Below, in pieces: positions 34,618-42,488 of a DNA stretch of 64,000 bases; the first letter of the stretch is position 1, and every line of letters starts with the position of its first letter. The translations under genes were made by a program, and so were the position numbers. The notes under the pieces are model-generated. The model was given only the letters and a program-made list of their open reading frames with translations, was not told the origin of the DNA and did not search any database. The stretch is from Alphaproteobacteria bacterium (GTDB taxonomy: Bacteria; Pseudomonadota; Alphaproteobacteria; Rhodospirillales; WMHbin7). The stretch lies in the NCBI GenBank assembly GCA_015231795.1, contig JADGAX010000008.1, positions 1 to 64,000 of the forward strand. The letters are read 5' to 3'.

Positions 34618-35844
34618 ATGACAACGCTGATTCTTCTCGTCTTCCTGGCCACCTATCTCGGCATGGCTGCGGGCCGCGTGCCAGGCCTGAAGCTGGACCG
34701 CACCGGCATCGCCCTCTTCGCTGGCGTGCTGCTGCTGGCCGTTGGCGCTGTGCCGGTGGACAGTTTGGGATCGCGCATCGATCTGCCCACCTTGATGCTG
34801 TTGTTCGGCTTGATGATCGTCTCGGCTCAATTTCAAGGCGCTGGTTTCTATCGCTATGCGGCGGCAAGGATCGCTGGCGCGCATGGCCATCCGGTGGTTC
34901 TGCTGGCACTCACCGTGGCTGTGGCGGGCGGATTGTCGGCCATTCTCGTCAACGATATCGTGGTCTTCGCCATGGCGCCCATTCTGGCGCTGGGTGCTAC
35001 GCAGCGAGGCCTTGATCCCCGCCCCTTCCTGATCGCGCTGGCGGGGGCCGCCAACGCCGGCTCGGCCATCACCGTCATCGGCAATCCGCAGAACATTCTG
35101 ATCGGCCAAGTGGGCGGGCTGGATTTCTGGCGTTTCCTGGCCGTCTGCGCTGTGCCGGGACTACTGGCCCTGATCTGCGTCTTCACCGTCACCTGGGCGG
35201 GATGGAGGGGCAGTCTTGCCCATCAGGCGCGCACGGCGTTGCCGCCGCCAGAACCTGCGCAGCGCTGGCCCACCATCAAGGGCGCATTGTCGCTGCTGCT
35301 GCTGATCGCCGCCTTCGCCACCCCCTTTCCGCGCGAGTTGGCGGCCCTTGCCGTGGCTGGCCTGCTGCTGGCCAGCCGCAAGATGAGCAGCCGTGAGATG
35401 ATCGGCGCGGTGGATTGGCACCTGTTGCTGTTGATCGCCAGTTTGTTCCTGGTCACCAGCGCCTTTGCCCAATTGGACATCGCGGCATCGGGCGTGGCGC
35501 TGCTAAAGGAACATGGCTGGCGGCTGGAGAGTTTGAGCGTGATGACGCCGGTGATGCTGTTCTTGTCCAACAGCATCGGCAATGTGCCCGCCGTGATTCT
35601 GTTGCTGTCGCTGTTCGGCGTGCCGGACGCCGGAACCCTGCACGGCATGGCGCTGTTGTCCACGCTGTCGGGCAATCTGCTGCTGACGGGATCGCTGGCC
35701 AACATCATCGTGGCGGAGCGGGCGCAATCGGTGGGCGTGAAGCTGGGCTTTGCCGATCACGCGAAATCGGGCGTGCCGATGACGCTGCTTAGCTTGGCCC
35801 TGGCCGTGGGCTGGCTGTGGGCGATTGGGGAAATGGGGTTTTGA
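34618..35844 (+). CDS. ArsB/NhaD/SLC13-type ion transporter
   Basis: 408 residues with about 11 hydrophobic segments. LSAILVNDIVVFAMAPILA, GSAITVIGNPQNILIG and SNSIGNVPAVILLLS are the re-entrant-loop signatures of the ion-transporter superfamily (ArsB, citrate-Mg, NhaD). No arsR or arsC is near, so arsenite is only one option. ATG is close behind GTGCCGC with no strong Shine-Dalgarno. Confidence 0.8.
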   Translation: MTTLILLVFLATYLGMAAGRVPGLKLDRTGIALFAGVLLLAVGAVPVDSLGSRIDLPTLMLLFGLMIVSAQFQGAGFYRYAAARIAGAHGHPVVLLALTVAVAGGLSAILVNDIVVFAMAPILALGATQRGLDPRPFLIALAGAANAGSAITVIGNPQNILIGQVGGLDFWRFLAVCAVPGLLALICVFTVTWAGWRGSLAHQARTALPPPEPAQRWPTIKGALSLLLLIAAFATPFPRELAALAVAGLLLASRKMSSREMIGAVDWHLLLLIASLFLVTSAFAQLDIAASGVALLKEHGWRLESLSVMTPVMLFLSNSIGNVPAVILLLSLFGVPDAGTLHGMALLSTLSGNLLLTGSLANIIVAERAQSVGVKLGFADHAKSGVPMTLLSLALAVGWLWAIGEMGF

Positions 35845-35848
35845 TCGC

Positions 35849-36157
35849 TTACGCCAGCCAATAATCGCGACGGCCATGGCGGACGTGAAGCACATGCACG
35901 GTTTCGCCGTCGATGGAAAAGAAGATGCGCCATGGCGTTCCGCGCCCGTGCAAGGCTTGGCGTATATCGCAATCGAAAGCTTCGCTTTCCGGCGCAATCG
36001 GGTGGGATTCCGGCAACGTCTCTAAACCCAGGATTTTTTCGCGGATGCCCGTCAGCCACTTGGCCGCGTAGGTTGGGTTTTCGGCGGCAAGCCATTCGTA
36101 GGCTTGGCGGATATTGTCGGCGGCATAGGGCGTGATGATGACCCTGTACCGCTTCAT
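35849..36157 (-). CDS. RelE/ParE-family toxin
   Basis: 102 residues. RVIITPYAADNIRQAYEWLA...KWLTGIREKILGLETLPESHP and PWRIFFSIDGETVHVLHVRHGRRDYW match the RelE/ParE fold, with the C-terminal basic patch used for RNA or gyrase. Intact. The start overlaps the antitoxin stop (ATGA); the stop faces the transporter stop 4 nt away. Confidence 0.9.
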   Translation of the reverse strand: MKRYRVIITPYAADNIRQAYEWLAAENPTYAAKWLTGIREKILGLETLPESHPIAPESEAFDCDIRQALHGRGTPWRIFFSIDGETVHVLHVRHGRRDYWLA

Positions 36158-36432
36158 GCCTTGTCCGCATCAAGTTGATTGAAGAAGTCTGTGGCTTCCG
36201 TCCCCTGCCCGTCGCGGGCCTGGGCCAAGCCCTTGCGGACGGCGGTGACCGTGTTGGCGTAATCAAGTTGATCCTGAATGTCCTGCCAAGCCCCAGCATC
36301 CATGACGACCAGCGATGGCTTACCGTTGACCGTCAGGATCGACGGGCGACCGGTTTCCTTCAGGTGCGACATGAAACTGCCGGTGTCGCGCTTGAACTCG
36401 GTCAGCGGCCGGATGTCTTTGGTGATGTCCAT
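36154..36432 (-). CDS. Phd/YefM-family antitoxin
   Basis: 92 residues from MDITKDIRPL; an ATG five codons earlier is an alternative. LTEFKRDTGSFMSHLKETGRPSILTVNGKPSLVVMDAGAW is the Phd/YefM DNA-binding domain, and the acidic tail would cap the toxin. Precedes and overlaps the toxin gene. A palindrome lies just upstream for autorepression. Confidence 0.9.
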   Translation of the reverse strand: MDITKDIRPLTEFKRDTGSFMSHLKETGRPSILTVNGKPSLVVMDAGAWQDIQDQLDYANTVTAVRKGLAQARDGQGTEATDFFNQLDADKA

Positions 36433-36450
36433 AACCCGCGCATCCATAAA

Positions 36451-36466
36451 GCATCGAATAAGATGC
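36451..36466. promoter_or_regulatory. Operator palindrome of the second toxin-antitoxin operon
   Basis: GCATCGAATAAGATGC has 5-bp arms GCATC/GATGC around six bases, 19 nt before the antitoxin ATG; another GCATC half-site is at about 36440. Such sites are bound by Phd/YefM-toxin complexes. Confidence 0.5.
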
Positions 36467-36502
36467 GAATATAGCGCATTTTCAGTCGCAAGTCGAGCAG
36501 CC

Positions 36503-38701
36503 CTAATTGCTGTCCGGTCCGCTCATGAAGTTGGGCAGCCAGCTTTCGTGCGCCTCCACCAATTCGGCAAGCGCTACCGCCGACGCCCCCAAGCGCACAT
36601 CATTGCCGCCGGTGGTGCCGATCATCGCCGCTGGAATTCCAGCTTGCGCCGCCTCGATCAGGATGGCCGCCGCTTCCGCCGCAGTGACGGCCAGCACATA
36701 GCGGGCCTGATCCTCGCCGAACCAATAGGCATGTTCCACGGCACCCGCAGGCGCATCGGCCAAAGTCACGCCCAAGCCGCCCGCCATCGCCATTTCGGCG
36801 ACGCTGACCAGCAATCCGCCGCCCGACACATCATGACAGGCGGTAACGCGGCCAGATGTAATCAGGGCGCGCACGAAATCGCCGTTCTTCCTCTCAGCCG
36901 CCAAATCGACCAGGGGGGCCGATCCCGCCTCGGTGCCGCCGATCTCGCGGGCATAGATGCTGGCTCCCAGATGGCCCTTGGTTTCGCCGACTACCAGCAC
37001 AACCTCGCCCTCCTGTTCGAAGGCGATGCCGACGCGCTGGTCCAACTGGTCGATGACGCCCACCGCGCCGATGGCGGGGGTGGGCAGAATGGCTTGTCCG
37101 TTGGTTTCGTTGTAAAGCGAGACATTGCCGGAAACCACCGGGAAGTCGAGGGCCACGCAGGCCTCGCCCATGCCCTGGATGGCTTTCACGATCTGGCCCA
37201 TGATCTCGGGCTTTTCGGGATTGCCGAAATTCAAATTGTCGGTGACGGCCAGCGGGCGCGCGCCCACGGCTGTCAGATTGCGCCAAGCCTCGGCCACCGC
37301 CTGCTTGCCGCCCTCATACGGATTGGCTTGGCAATAACGCGGCGTGCAGTCGGTGGTGATCGCCAGCGCCTTGTTGGCGCCATGCACGCGCACCACGCCC
37401 GCATCGCCGCCGGGGCGGCCTATCGTGTCGCCCATCACCATATGGTCGTACTGGCTGTAGATCCAACGCTTGGAGCACAGGTCGGGCGTGTTCAACAGCG
37501 TCTTAAGCGCTTCCAGCGGCGCTGCGGCCTTGACCGATTTGGCGTCGATGGGAGCGGCCAGCTTGGGTTCCACCCAGGGCCGGTCATATTCGGGGCTGGC
37601 CAGCGCCAATGGGTCGATGGGCAGATCGGCCACCACCTCGCCATGGCGCTTCAGCACCATATGTTTGGTGTCGGTCAGCACGCCCACGATGGCGAAATCC
37701 AACTCCCACTTGTCGAAGATCGCCTTGGCTATGTCTTCCTTGCCGGGCTTCAACACCATCAGCATGCGTTCTTGCGATTCCGACAGCATGATCTCGTAGG
37801 CGCTCATGCCCACTTCGCGCATCGGCACCTTATCCAGGTCCATCTCAATGCCAAGCCCGCCCTTCGACGCCATCTCGAAGGACGACGAGGTCAGGCCCGC
37901 TGCCCCCATGTCCTGGATGGCGACGATGACGTCGGTGGCCATCAGCTCCATGCAGGCTTCGATCAGCAGCTTTTCGGTGAAGGGGTCGCCCACCTGCACG
38001 GTGGGGCGTTTTTCTTCCGAATCTTCATTGAATTCAGCACTCGCCATGGTGGCGCCGTGAATGCCGTCGCGCCCGGTTTTGGACCCCACATAAACCACCG
38101 GATTGCCCACACCTGCGGCAGCCGAATAGAAGATGCGGTCAGCGGGAGCCAGGCCAACGGTCATGGCGTTGACCAGGATGTTGCCGTTATAGGCAGCATG
38201 GAAATCGCATTCGCCGCCCACCGTCGGCACGCCCACGCAATTGCCGTAACCGCCGATGCCCGACACCACGCCCGACACCAGATGGCGGGTCTTGGCGTGA
38301 TCGGGCGAACCGAAACGCAGCGCGTTCATGTTGGCGACGGGGCGCGCCCCCATGGTGAAAACGTCGCGCAAAATGCCGCCCACACCCGTGGCGGCACCCT
38401 GATAGGGTTCGATGAAGCTGGGATGGTTGTGGCTTTCCATCTTGAAGATGCAGGCCAGCCCGTCGCCGATATCGATGACGCCCGCATTCTCGCCCGGCCC
38501 GCAGATCACCCAGGGTGCCTTGGTCGGCAAGGTCTTCAGCCATTTCTTCGAGGATTTGTACGAGCAATGCTCGCTCCACATGACCGAGAAAATGCCAAGC
38601 TCGGTCAGGTTGGGTTCGCGCCCCATGATTTCGAGAACCAGCTTGTATTCTGAATCGGACAAGCCGTGCTGCTTGATGACTTCGGGGGTAATCTGGCTCA
38701 C
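36503..38701 (-). CDS. purL: Phosphoribosylformylglycinamidine synthase subunit PurL
   Basis: 732 residues, the small PurL type. [54 protein letters not shown] and [20 protein letters not shown] are family motifs. It binds ATP and formylglycinamide ribonucleotide and works with PurQ and PurS in purine synthesis. The start overlaps the purQ stop. Confidence 0.97.
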   Translation of the reverse strand: MSQITPEVIKQHGLSDSEYKLVLEIMGREPNLTELGIFSVMWSEHCSYKSSKKWLKTLPTKAPWVICGPGENAGVIDIGDGLACIFKMESHNHPSFIEPYQGAATGVGGILRDVFTMGARPVANMNALRFGSPDHAKTRHLVSGVVSGIGGYGNCVGVPTVGGECDFHAAYNGNILVNAMTVGLAPADRIFYSAAAGVGNPVVYVGSKTGRDGIHGATMASAEFNEDSEEKRPTVQVGDPFTEKLLIEACMELMATDVIVAIQDMGAAGLTSSSFEMASKGGLGIEMDLDKVPMREVGMSAYEIMLSESQERMLMVLKPGKEDIAKAIFDKWELDFAIVGVLTDTKHMVLKRHGEVVADLPIDPLALASPEYDRPWVEPKLAAPIDAKSVKAAAPLEALKTLLNTPDLCSKRWIYSQYDHMVMGDTIGRPGGDAGVVRVHGANKALAITTDCTPRYCQANPYEGGKQAVAEAWRNLTAVGARPLAVTDNLNFGNPEKPEIMGQIVKAIQGMGEACVALDFPVVSGNVSLYNETNGQAILPTPAIGAVGVIDQLDQRVGIAFEQEGEVVLVVGETKGHLGASIYAREIGGTEAGSAPLVDLAAERKNGDFVRALITSGRVTACHDVSGGGLLVSVAEMAMAGGLGVTLADAPAGAVEHAYWFGEDQARYVLAVTAAEAAAILIEAAQAGIPAAMIGTTGGNDVRLGASAVALAELVEAHESWLPNFMSGPDSN

Positions 38702-39387
38702 TTCAAAGCCTCCAGCAGAGAATCGAACATCGGACGACCATCTGTGCCGCCCAACTCAGCCTCGGCCAATCGTTCGGGATGCGGCATCAAGCCCAGCACA
38801 TTGCCTTGCATGTTGTAGACGCCCGCGATGTTGTTCAGCGAACCGTTGGGATTGGCGCTGTCCGTCAAATTGCCCTCTTCGTCGCAATAGCGAAAGGCGA
38901 CTTGGCCTTCATCCTCAATGCGGGCCAGCATGTCGGAACTGGCGAAGAAATTGCCGTCGGCATGGGCGATGGGAATGCGGATCACTTGGCCCTTGCGGTA
39001 CTTGCCAGCGAAGGCTGTGTCGTTGCGCGAAACGGTCAGATGCACGTCCTTGCAGCAGAATTTAAGGCCGCGATTGCGCATCAGCACGCCCGGCAGCAAC
39101 CCCGCCTCGGTCAAAATCTGAAAGCCGTTGCAGATGCCCAGCACATGCACGCCCGCGTCGGCCCGGCGCTTGACCTCCTGCAGGATCGGCGAATGGGCCG
39201 CCATGGCGCCCGAGCGCAGATAGTCGCCGTATGAGAAACCGCCCGGCACCACGATGAGATCAAGGCGCGGCAGTTCGGTATCTCGGTGCCAAGCCATCAG
39301 GGGCTTGGTTCCGGTGACGGCCTCAAGACTGACCGCCACGTCGCGGTCGCAGTTGGAGCCGGGGAAGACGATGACGGCGGCTTTCAA
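38698..39387 (-). CDS. purQ: Phosphoribosylformylglycinamidine synthase glutaminase subunit PurQ
   Basis: 229 residues. Class I amidotransferase: [34 protein letters not shown] with the nucleophilic Cys, and [18 protein letters not shown] with His-Glu. It supplies ammonia to PurL. ATGA overlap with purL. PurS, which normally sits upstream, is not in this window; 96 nt separate purQ from the next gene. Confidence 0.97.
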   Translation of the reverse strand: MKAAVIVFPGSNCDRDVAVSLEAVTGTKPLMAWHRDTELPRLDLIVVPGGFSYGDYLRSGAMAAHSPILQEVKRRADAGVHVLGICNGFQILTEAGLLPGVLMRNRGLKFCCKDVHLTVSRNDTAFAGKYRKGQVIRIPIAHADGNFFASSDMLARIEDEGQVAFRYCDEEGNLTDSANPNGSLNNIAGVYNMQGNVLGLMPHPERLAEAELGGTDGRPMFDSLLEALK

Positions 39388-39483
39388 GGGATTGGCCTCG
39401 AATCTGGGGAAAAACCGCCCCTTTCATAATGCCAAGCGCTGACTTTGGCAAAGGAAGCCGCGAAAACCAAGGAATCCAGCGCG

Positions 39484-40197
39484 TTAGAAGCGGGTCACGA
39501 GATCGATCAGCCAGTCGGGAAGCAGGGCTACGAGTCGGGTTTCCAGCGCCTTGTCCAGCCCGCTTAAGACCATGATCCCCACGAACAGCAATGCGCCGCC
39601 CAGGATCGGCTTGGCCAGGCGGCCCAGCACGGCCAGCCGGCGAACCCCGCCCCGAAAGACATAGGCCAGAAGAACCAGGGGCAATCCCGCCCCCAGGCCG
39701 AAAGCCAGCATGACCAGCCCGGCCCCGCCAGCACTTTCCGCCTGGGCGGCCAAACCGACGGCAGCCCCCAAGGTGGGGCCGGTGCAAGGCGACCAGACGG
39801 CGCCCAGCAGCAGCCCCAACAGGAACTGGCCGCCCAATCCATCCGGGGTGAAACGGGCCAGAAGATCGTTTCCGCCGCCGGTCAACGGGGCCAGCGCCAC
39901 GGCAAAGCCTTGTTGCAAGGCAGGAACCAGCAAGACCAAGCCGAAAACGACCATCAGAATGGCCGCTCCACTGCGGACCAGCCCACTATCCAATCCCAGG
40001 GCGAAACCGAACAGCGCCAGAAAGATTCCCAGCACGGCGAACGAAAGGGAAAGGCCGCCCGCCAAAGCCAGCGGCCCCAGCCGATGCCCCCTGGCCGCGC
40101 CAGCGACCAGAACCGGCAGCAAGGGCAGGACGCAAGGCGAGAGCGTCGACAACGCCCCCGCCAAACTTGCCAGCCCCAGACTGCCCCAGCCGATCAT
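39484..40197 (-). CDS. CcdA/DsbD-type membrane thiol transporter
   Basis: 237 residues with about six membrane helices. GALSTLSPCVLPLLPVLVAGA and GAVWSPCTGPTLGAAVGLA carry the two conserved membrane Cys residues of CcdA-like proteins, which pass electrons from cytoplasmic thioredoxin to periplasmic thiol proteins. Three nt behind the thioredoxin-like gene; the two probably act as one reduction system, for cytochrome c maturation or oxidative repair. Confidence 0.9.
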   Translation of the reverse strand: MIGWGSLGLASLAGALSTLSPCVLPLLPVLVAGAARGHRLGPLALAGGLSLSFAVLGIFLALFGFALGLDSGLVRSGAAILMVVFGLVLLVPALQQGFAVALAPLTGGGNDLLARFTPDGLGGQFLLGLLLGAVWSPCTGPTLGAAVGLAAQAESAGGAGLVMLAFGLGAGLPLVLLAYVFRGGVRRLAVLGRLAKPILGGALLFVGIMVLSGLDKALETRLVALLPDWLIDLVTRF

Positions 40198-40200
40198 CGC

Positions 40201-40581
40201 CTACATGCCCGTCGCCTTGTCGGTCAGGGCGCGGATTTTCGCGGGATCGGTTTCTCCGGTCGAACGACCGGTTTCCTGCTTGCCCTTGAAGACGATCAGC
40301 GTGCTTTGCATCTGCACGCCGAATTGTTTCAGCACGTCCTTGCGGCTGTCGAAATCGACTTCATAGACCACCAAGCCCGGCTTTTCCTTTTCGATCGCCG
40401 AGACGGTTGGTTTTTGCTTGGTGCAGGTTGGGCACCAGGGCGCGGTCACATGGATAAGAACCGGCTTTCCAGCCTCTTGATCGGCCATGAAAGCCTTGGC
40501 TTCATAGGGCGTCGCCGCCAACGCTTGCGCGGCCCCCATCAGCAGGACCGCCAGACTTGCCATGAATAATCTTGTGAACAT
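40201..40581 (-). CDS. Periplasmic thioredoxin-like protein
   Basis: 126 residues. Signal peptide ending ALAAT, then a compact thioredoxin fold with VTAPWCPTCTKQKP (Cys50, Cys53) and a cis-Pro-like strand STLIVFKGKQE. Operon with the CcdA-like gene behind a candidate ECF promoter and divergent from the sigma factor gene. It likely receives electrons from CcdA. Confidence 0.9.
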   Translation of the reverse strand: MFTRLFMASLAVLLMGAAQALAATPYEAKAFMADQEAGKPVLIHVTAPWCPTCTKQKPTVSAIEKEKPGLVVYEVDFDSRKDVLKQFGVQMQSTLIVFKGKQETGRSTGETDPAKIRALTDKATGM

Positions 40582-40634
40582 TGGCCGAACTCCTCGCTAT
40601 GGGCGGGCGAAATTGACCCTCTCCGTGATCCTGG

Positions 40635-40659
40635 TTCGATGGCCTTCCAAAAAGGTTAC
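40635..40659 (-). promoter_or_regulatory. Candidate ECF sigma promoter for the thioredoxin/ccdA operon
   Basis: Reading the minus strand, GTAACC (40654-40659), a 15-nt spacer, then CGAA (40635-40638). This resembles the GTAACC...CGAA promoters I recall for SigF/NrsF-type ECF systems of alphaproteobacteria, with a spacer one shorter. It lies 54 nt before the thioredoxin start. Confidence 0.5.
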
Positions 40660-40698
40660 GGCTTGTTTTTAAGTTTTTTTCCCTGAACACTGGCGTGG

Positions 40699-41280
40699 AT
40701 GCGCGCCAGCTTGGATCAGGAAAGGGAATGGGGTGCTCTGATGCGCCAAGCGCAAGAGGGCGACAAGCGGGCCTATGCCCGCCTGCTGGGCGAGGTCTCC
40801 CCCTTGCTGCGGACCATTGCCCTGCACAAGCGCTGCCCGCCCGATCTGGCCGAAGACATCGTGCAAGACACGCTGCTTTCCGTCCATACGGCCAGACAGA
40901 CCTATGACCCTGAACGCGCTTTCATGCCCTGGCTGATGGCGATCTTCAGCCACCGCCTGATCGACCGGCTGCGCCGCGACTATCGTCTGCGCGCCAACGA
41001 AATCGCCTTCGACCCCTGGCATGTAACTTTCCAATCGCTGCCAGCGAAAGAGGAAGGGAATGCAAGACAGGCCGCCCGCGATGTGGCAGACGCGCTGGCC
41101 CAACTGCCAGCCGGACAGCGGCGCGCCTTGGAGCTGATGAAGCTGCAGGGGCTTTCGCTGAAGGAAGCCTCGGCTTTGACGGGGCGCAGCGTTCCAACCC
41201 TGAAAATCACCGTTCACAGGGCCATGACGCGGCTTAGGAACTATCTGGCCCAGAAGGAAGACGGCCATGCAGACCGATGA
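40699..41280 (+). CDS. ECF RNA polymerase sigma factor, SigF-like
   Basis: 193 residues. Region 2 with LAEDIVQDTLLSVHTARQTYDPERAFMPWLMAIFSHRLIDRLRRD and region 4 with LPAGQRRALELMKLQGLSLKEASALTGRSVPTLKITVHRAM. Its partner downstream is an NrsF-type anti-sigma with a 14-nt gene overlap. Likely responds to heavy-metal or oxidative thiol stress. The ATG at 40699 has no strong Shine-Dalgarno; MRQAQEG at 40741 is possible. Confidence 0.92.
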   Translation: MRASLDQEREWGALMRQAQEGDKRAYARLLGEVSPLLRTIALHKRCPPDLAEDIVQDTLLSVHTARQTYDPERAFMPWLMAIFSHRLIDRLRRDYRLRANEIAFDPWHVTFQSLPAKEEGNARQAARDVADALAQLPAGQRRALELMKLQGLSLKEASALTGRSVPTLKITVHRAMTRLRNYLAQKEDGHADR

Positions 41281-41908
41281 CTTGATCGCCCAATTAAGCG
41301 CCGACCTTCGTCCGGTGGAAAGAATCGCCCCGCCCGAGCGACGCTTGGCGCTGTGGCTGTTGCTGGCCGTTCCCTATCTGGCCGTCATCATCGCCATCGA
41401 TGGATTGGCCCCGGAACTGGGGCAACGCTTTACAGAGCCGGGCTTTCTTCTGGAACAGGCGGCGGCGCTGACCACCGCCCTGCTGGCGGGCTATGCGGCG
41501 CTCTGCCTCAGCGTTCCCGGACGCCCCAGCTGGATTTCCTGGCTGCCCCTGCTTCCCTTGTCGCTCTGGCTGGGATCGCTGGGTCAGGGCTGCTGGCAAA
41601 GCTGGCTGGCGCTGGGCGTCGGCGGCCTTGACCCCGGCAACGACATCACCTGCATTCCGTCAATCGCGCTGGGAAGTCTGGTTCCGGCGGCGGCCATGGT
41701 TTTCATGTTGAAACGCGGCCTGATCTTCGCGCCGAAAAGCGCTCTGTTGCTGGCCGCCCTGGCCTCGGCGGGATTGGCCGAACTGGCGCTGCGCCTGCAC
41801 CACCCGGTCGATGCCAGCCCGGTCGTTCTGGTCTGGCATGGCGGCATTATCTTCGCCATCGCCCTTCTGGGCCGCGCGCTGGGGCCTCGAATGCTGAGGC
41901 GCGCTTAG
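41267..41908 (+). CDS. nrsF: NrsF (DUF1109) anti-sigma factor
   Basis: 213 residues with about six membrane helices and a short cytoplasmic N-terminus (MQTDDLIAQLSADLRPV), which would hold the sigma factor. Cys80, Cys109 and Cys129 lie in or near the membrane; in studied NrsF proteins Cys residues sense metals or oxidants. Overlaps the sigma gene. Its stop overlaps the gapR stop by 4 nt. Confidence 0.88.
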   Translation: MQTDDLIAQLSADLRPVERIAPPERRLALWLLLAVPYLAVIIAIDGLAPELGQRFTEPGFLLEQAAALTTALLAGYAALCLSVPGRPSWISWLPLLPLSLWLGSLGQGCWQSWLALGVGGLDPGNDITCIPSIALGSLVPAAAMVFMLKRGLIFAPKSALLLAALASAGLAELALRLHHPVDASPVVLVWHGGIIFAIALLGRALGPRMLRRA

Positions 41909-42162
41909 ACCATTCCGATGGCTTGCATGTACAACTCGAGCAGCTCTTCCTGCTCGCGGCGATCCTGAGGATCGGATTTGCGGATGCGGATCAACTGGCG
42001 GATGATCTTGACGTCGAACCCGGCAGATTTGGCTTCGGAATAGACATCCTTGATGTCGGCGGCCAGGGCGGCCTTTTCCTCTTCCAAACGCTCGACGCGC
42101 TCGATGAAGCTCTTTAAGCGCTCGCCCGTGATCCCGCCCTTGTCGCCTGCCTTGCCCGTCAT
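41905..42162 (-). CDS. gapR: GapR-family DNA-binding protein (DUF2312)
   Basis: 85 residues. GERLKSFIERVERLEEEKAALAADIKDVYSEAKSAGFDVKIIRQLIRIRKSD is the GapR helix bundle, which binds overtwisted DNA ahead of polymerases and associates with the chromosome in alphaproteobacteria. Single gene, convergent with nrsF. Confidence 0.93.
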   Translation of the reverse strand: MTGKAGDKGGITGERLKSFIERVERLEEEKAALAADIKDVYSEAKSAGFDVKIIRQLIRIRKSDPQDRREQEELLELYMQAIGMV

Positions 42163-42240
42163 GATCCTGTCCTCCCGGATTGAAGGCCCGGAAGATAGCC
42201 CCCCCGCAGCCCTTCCCGCAACCCCCTGGTTTATGCCAAT

Positions 42241-42268
42241 TTGCGTTAATCGGAAGCGATTAACGCAA
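42241..42268. repeat. Perfect 12-bp inverted repeat
   Basis: TTGCGTTAATCG, four bases GAAG, then CGATTAACGCAA. It is unusually long and perfect for an intergenic region between divergent genes. It may be an operator, a cruciform, or part of a mobile repeat. Confidence 0.75.
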
Positions 42269-42375
42269 GCCTCAAGCGCCGGGCGGGCGCTGCGCGCCCT
42301 TGGCTCTCGCTCGCCAGGAGGCTCGCGCGCGGGCTTTGCCCGCGTCCAAGCAGCAAAATTGCCGCTTGGTTAACT

Positions 42376-42406
42376 CCCCTTGCGGTTAAGGTTTTTTTCC
42401 CCATAT
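42376..42406 (+). promoter_or_regulatory. Heat-shock sigma32-type promoter of clpB
   Basis: CCCCTTG (42376-42382), a 16-nt spacer, then CCCCATAT (42399-42406), matching the sigma32 CCCTTGAA/CCCCATNT pattern well at -10 and partly at -35. About 80 nt before the clpB start. Confidence 0.65.
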
Positions 42407-42488
42407 CCCGGCCAAGAGGCTAATCTAGAGGGGTCTCGAGGCCGCTGCCTTTCAGGGTCCGAAACCCCGTCACGAGGAAAAGAGAATC

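Larger units (their letters stand above)
42163..42488. other. gapR-clpB divergent intergenic region
   Basis: About 325 bp with no gene. It carries a 28-nt perfect hairpin (42241-42268), then GC-rich inverted repeats up to about 42350, and a heat-shock type promoter before clpB. Confidence 0.7.

Noticed and set aside
36278-38653. 791-codon open frame antisense to purL
   Set aside because: Mirror frame of a GC-rich conserved gene; composition is His/Arg/Gly-rich with no recognisable domain.
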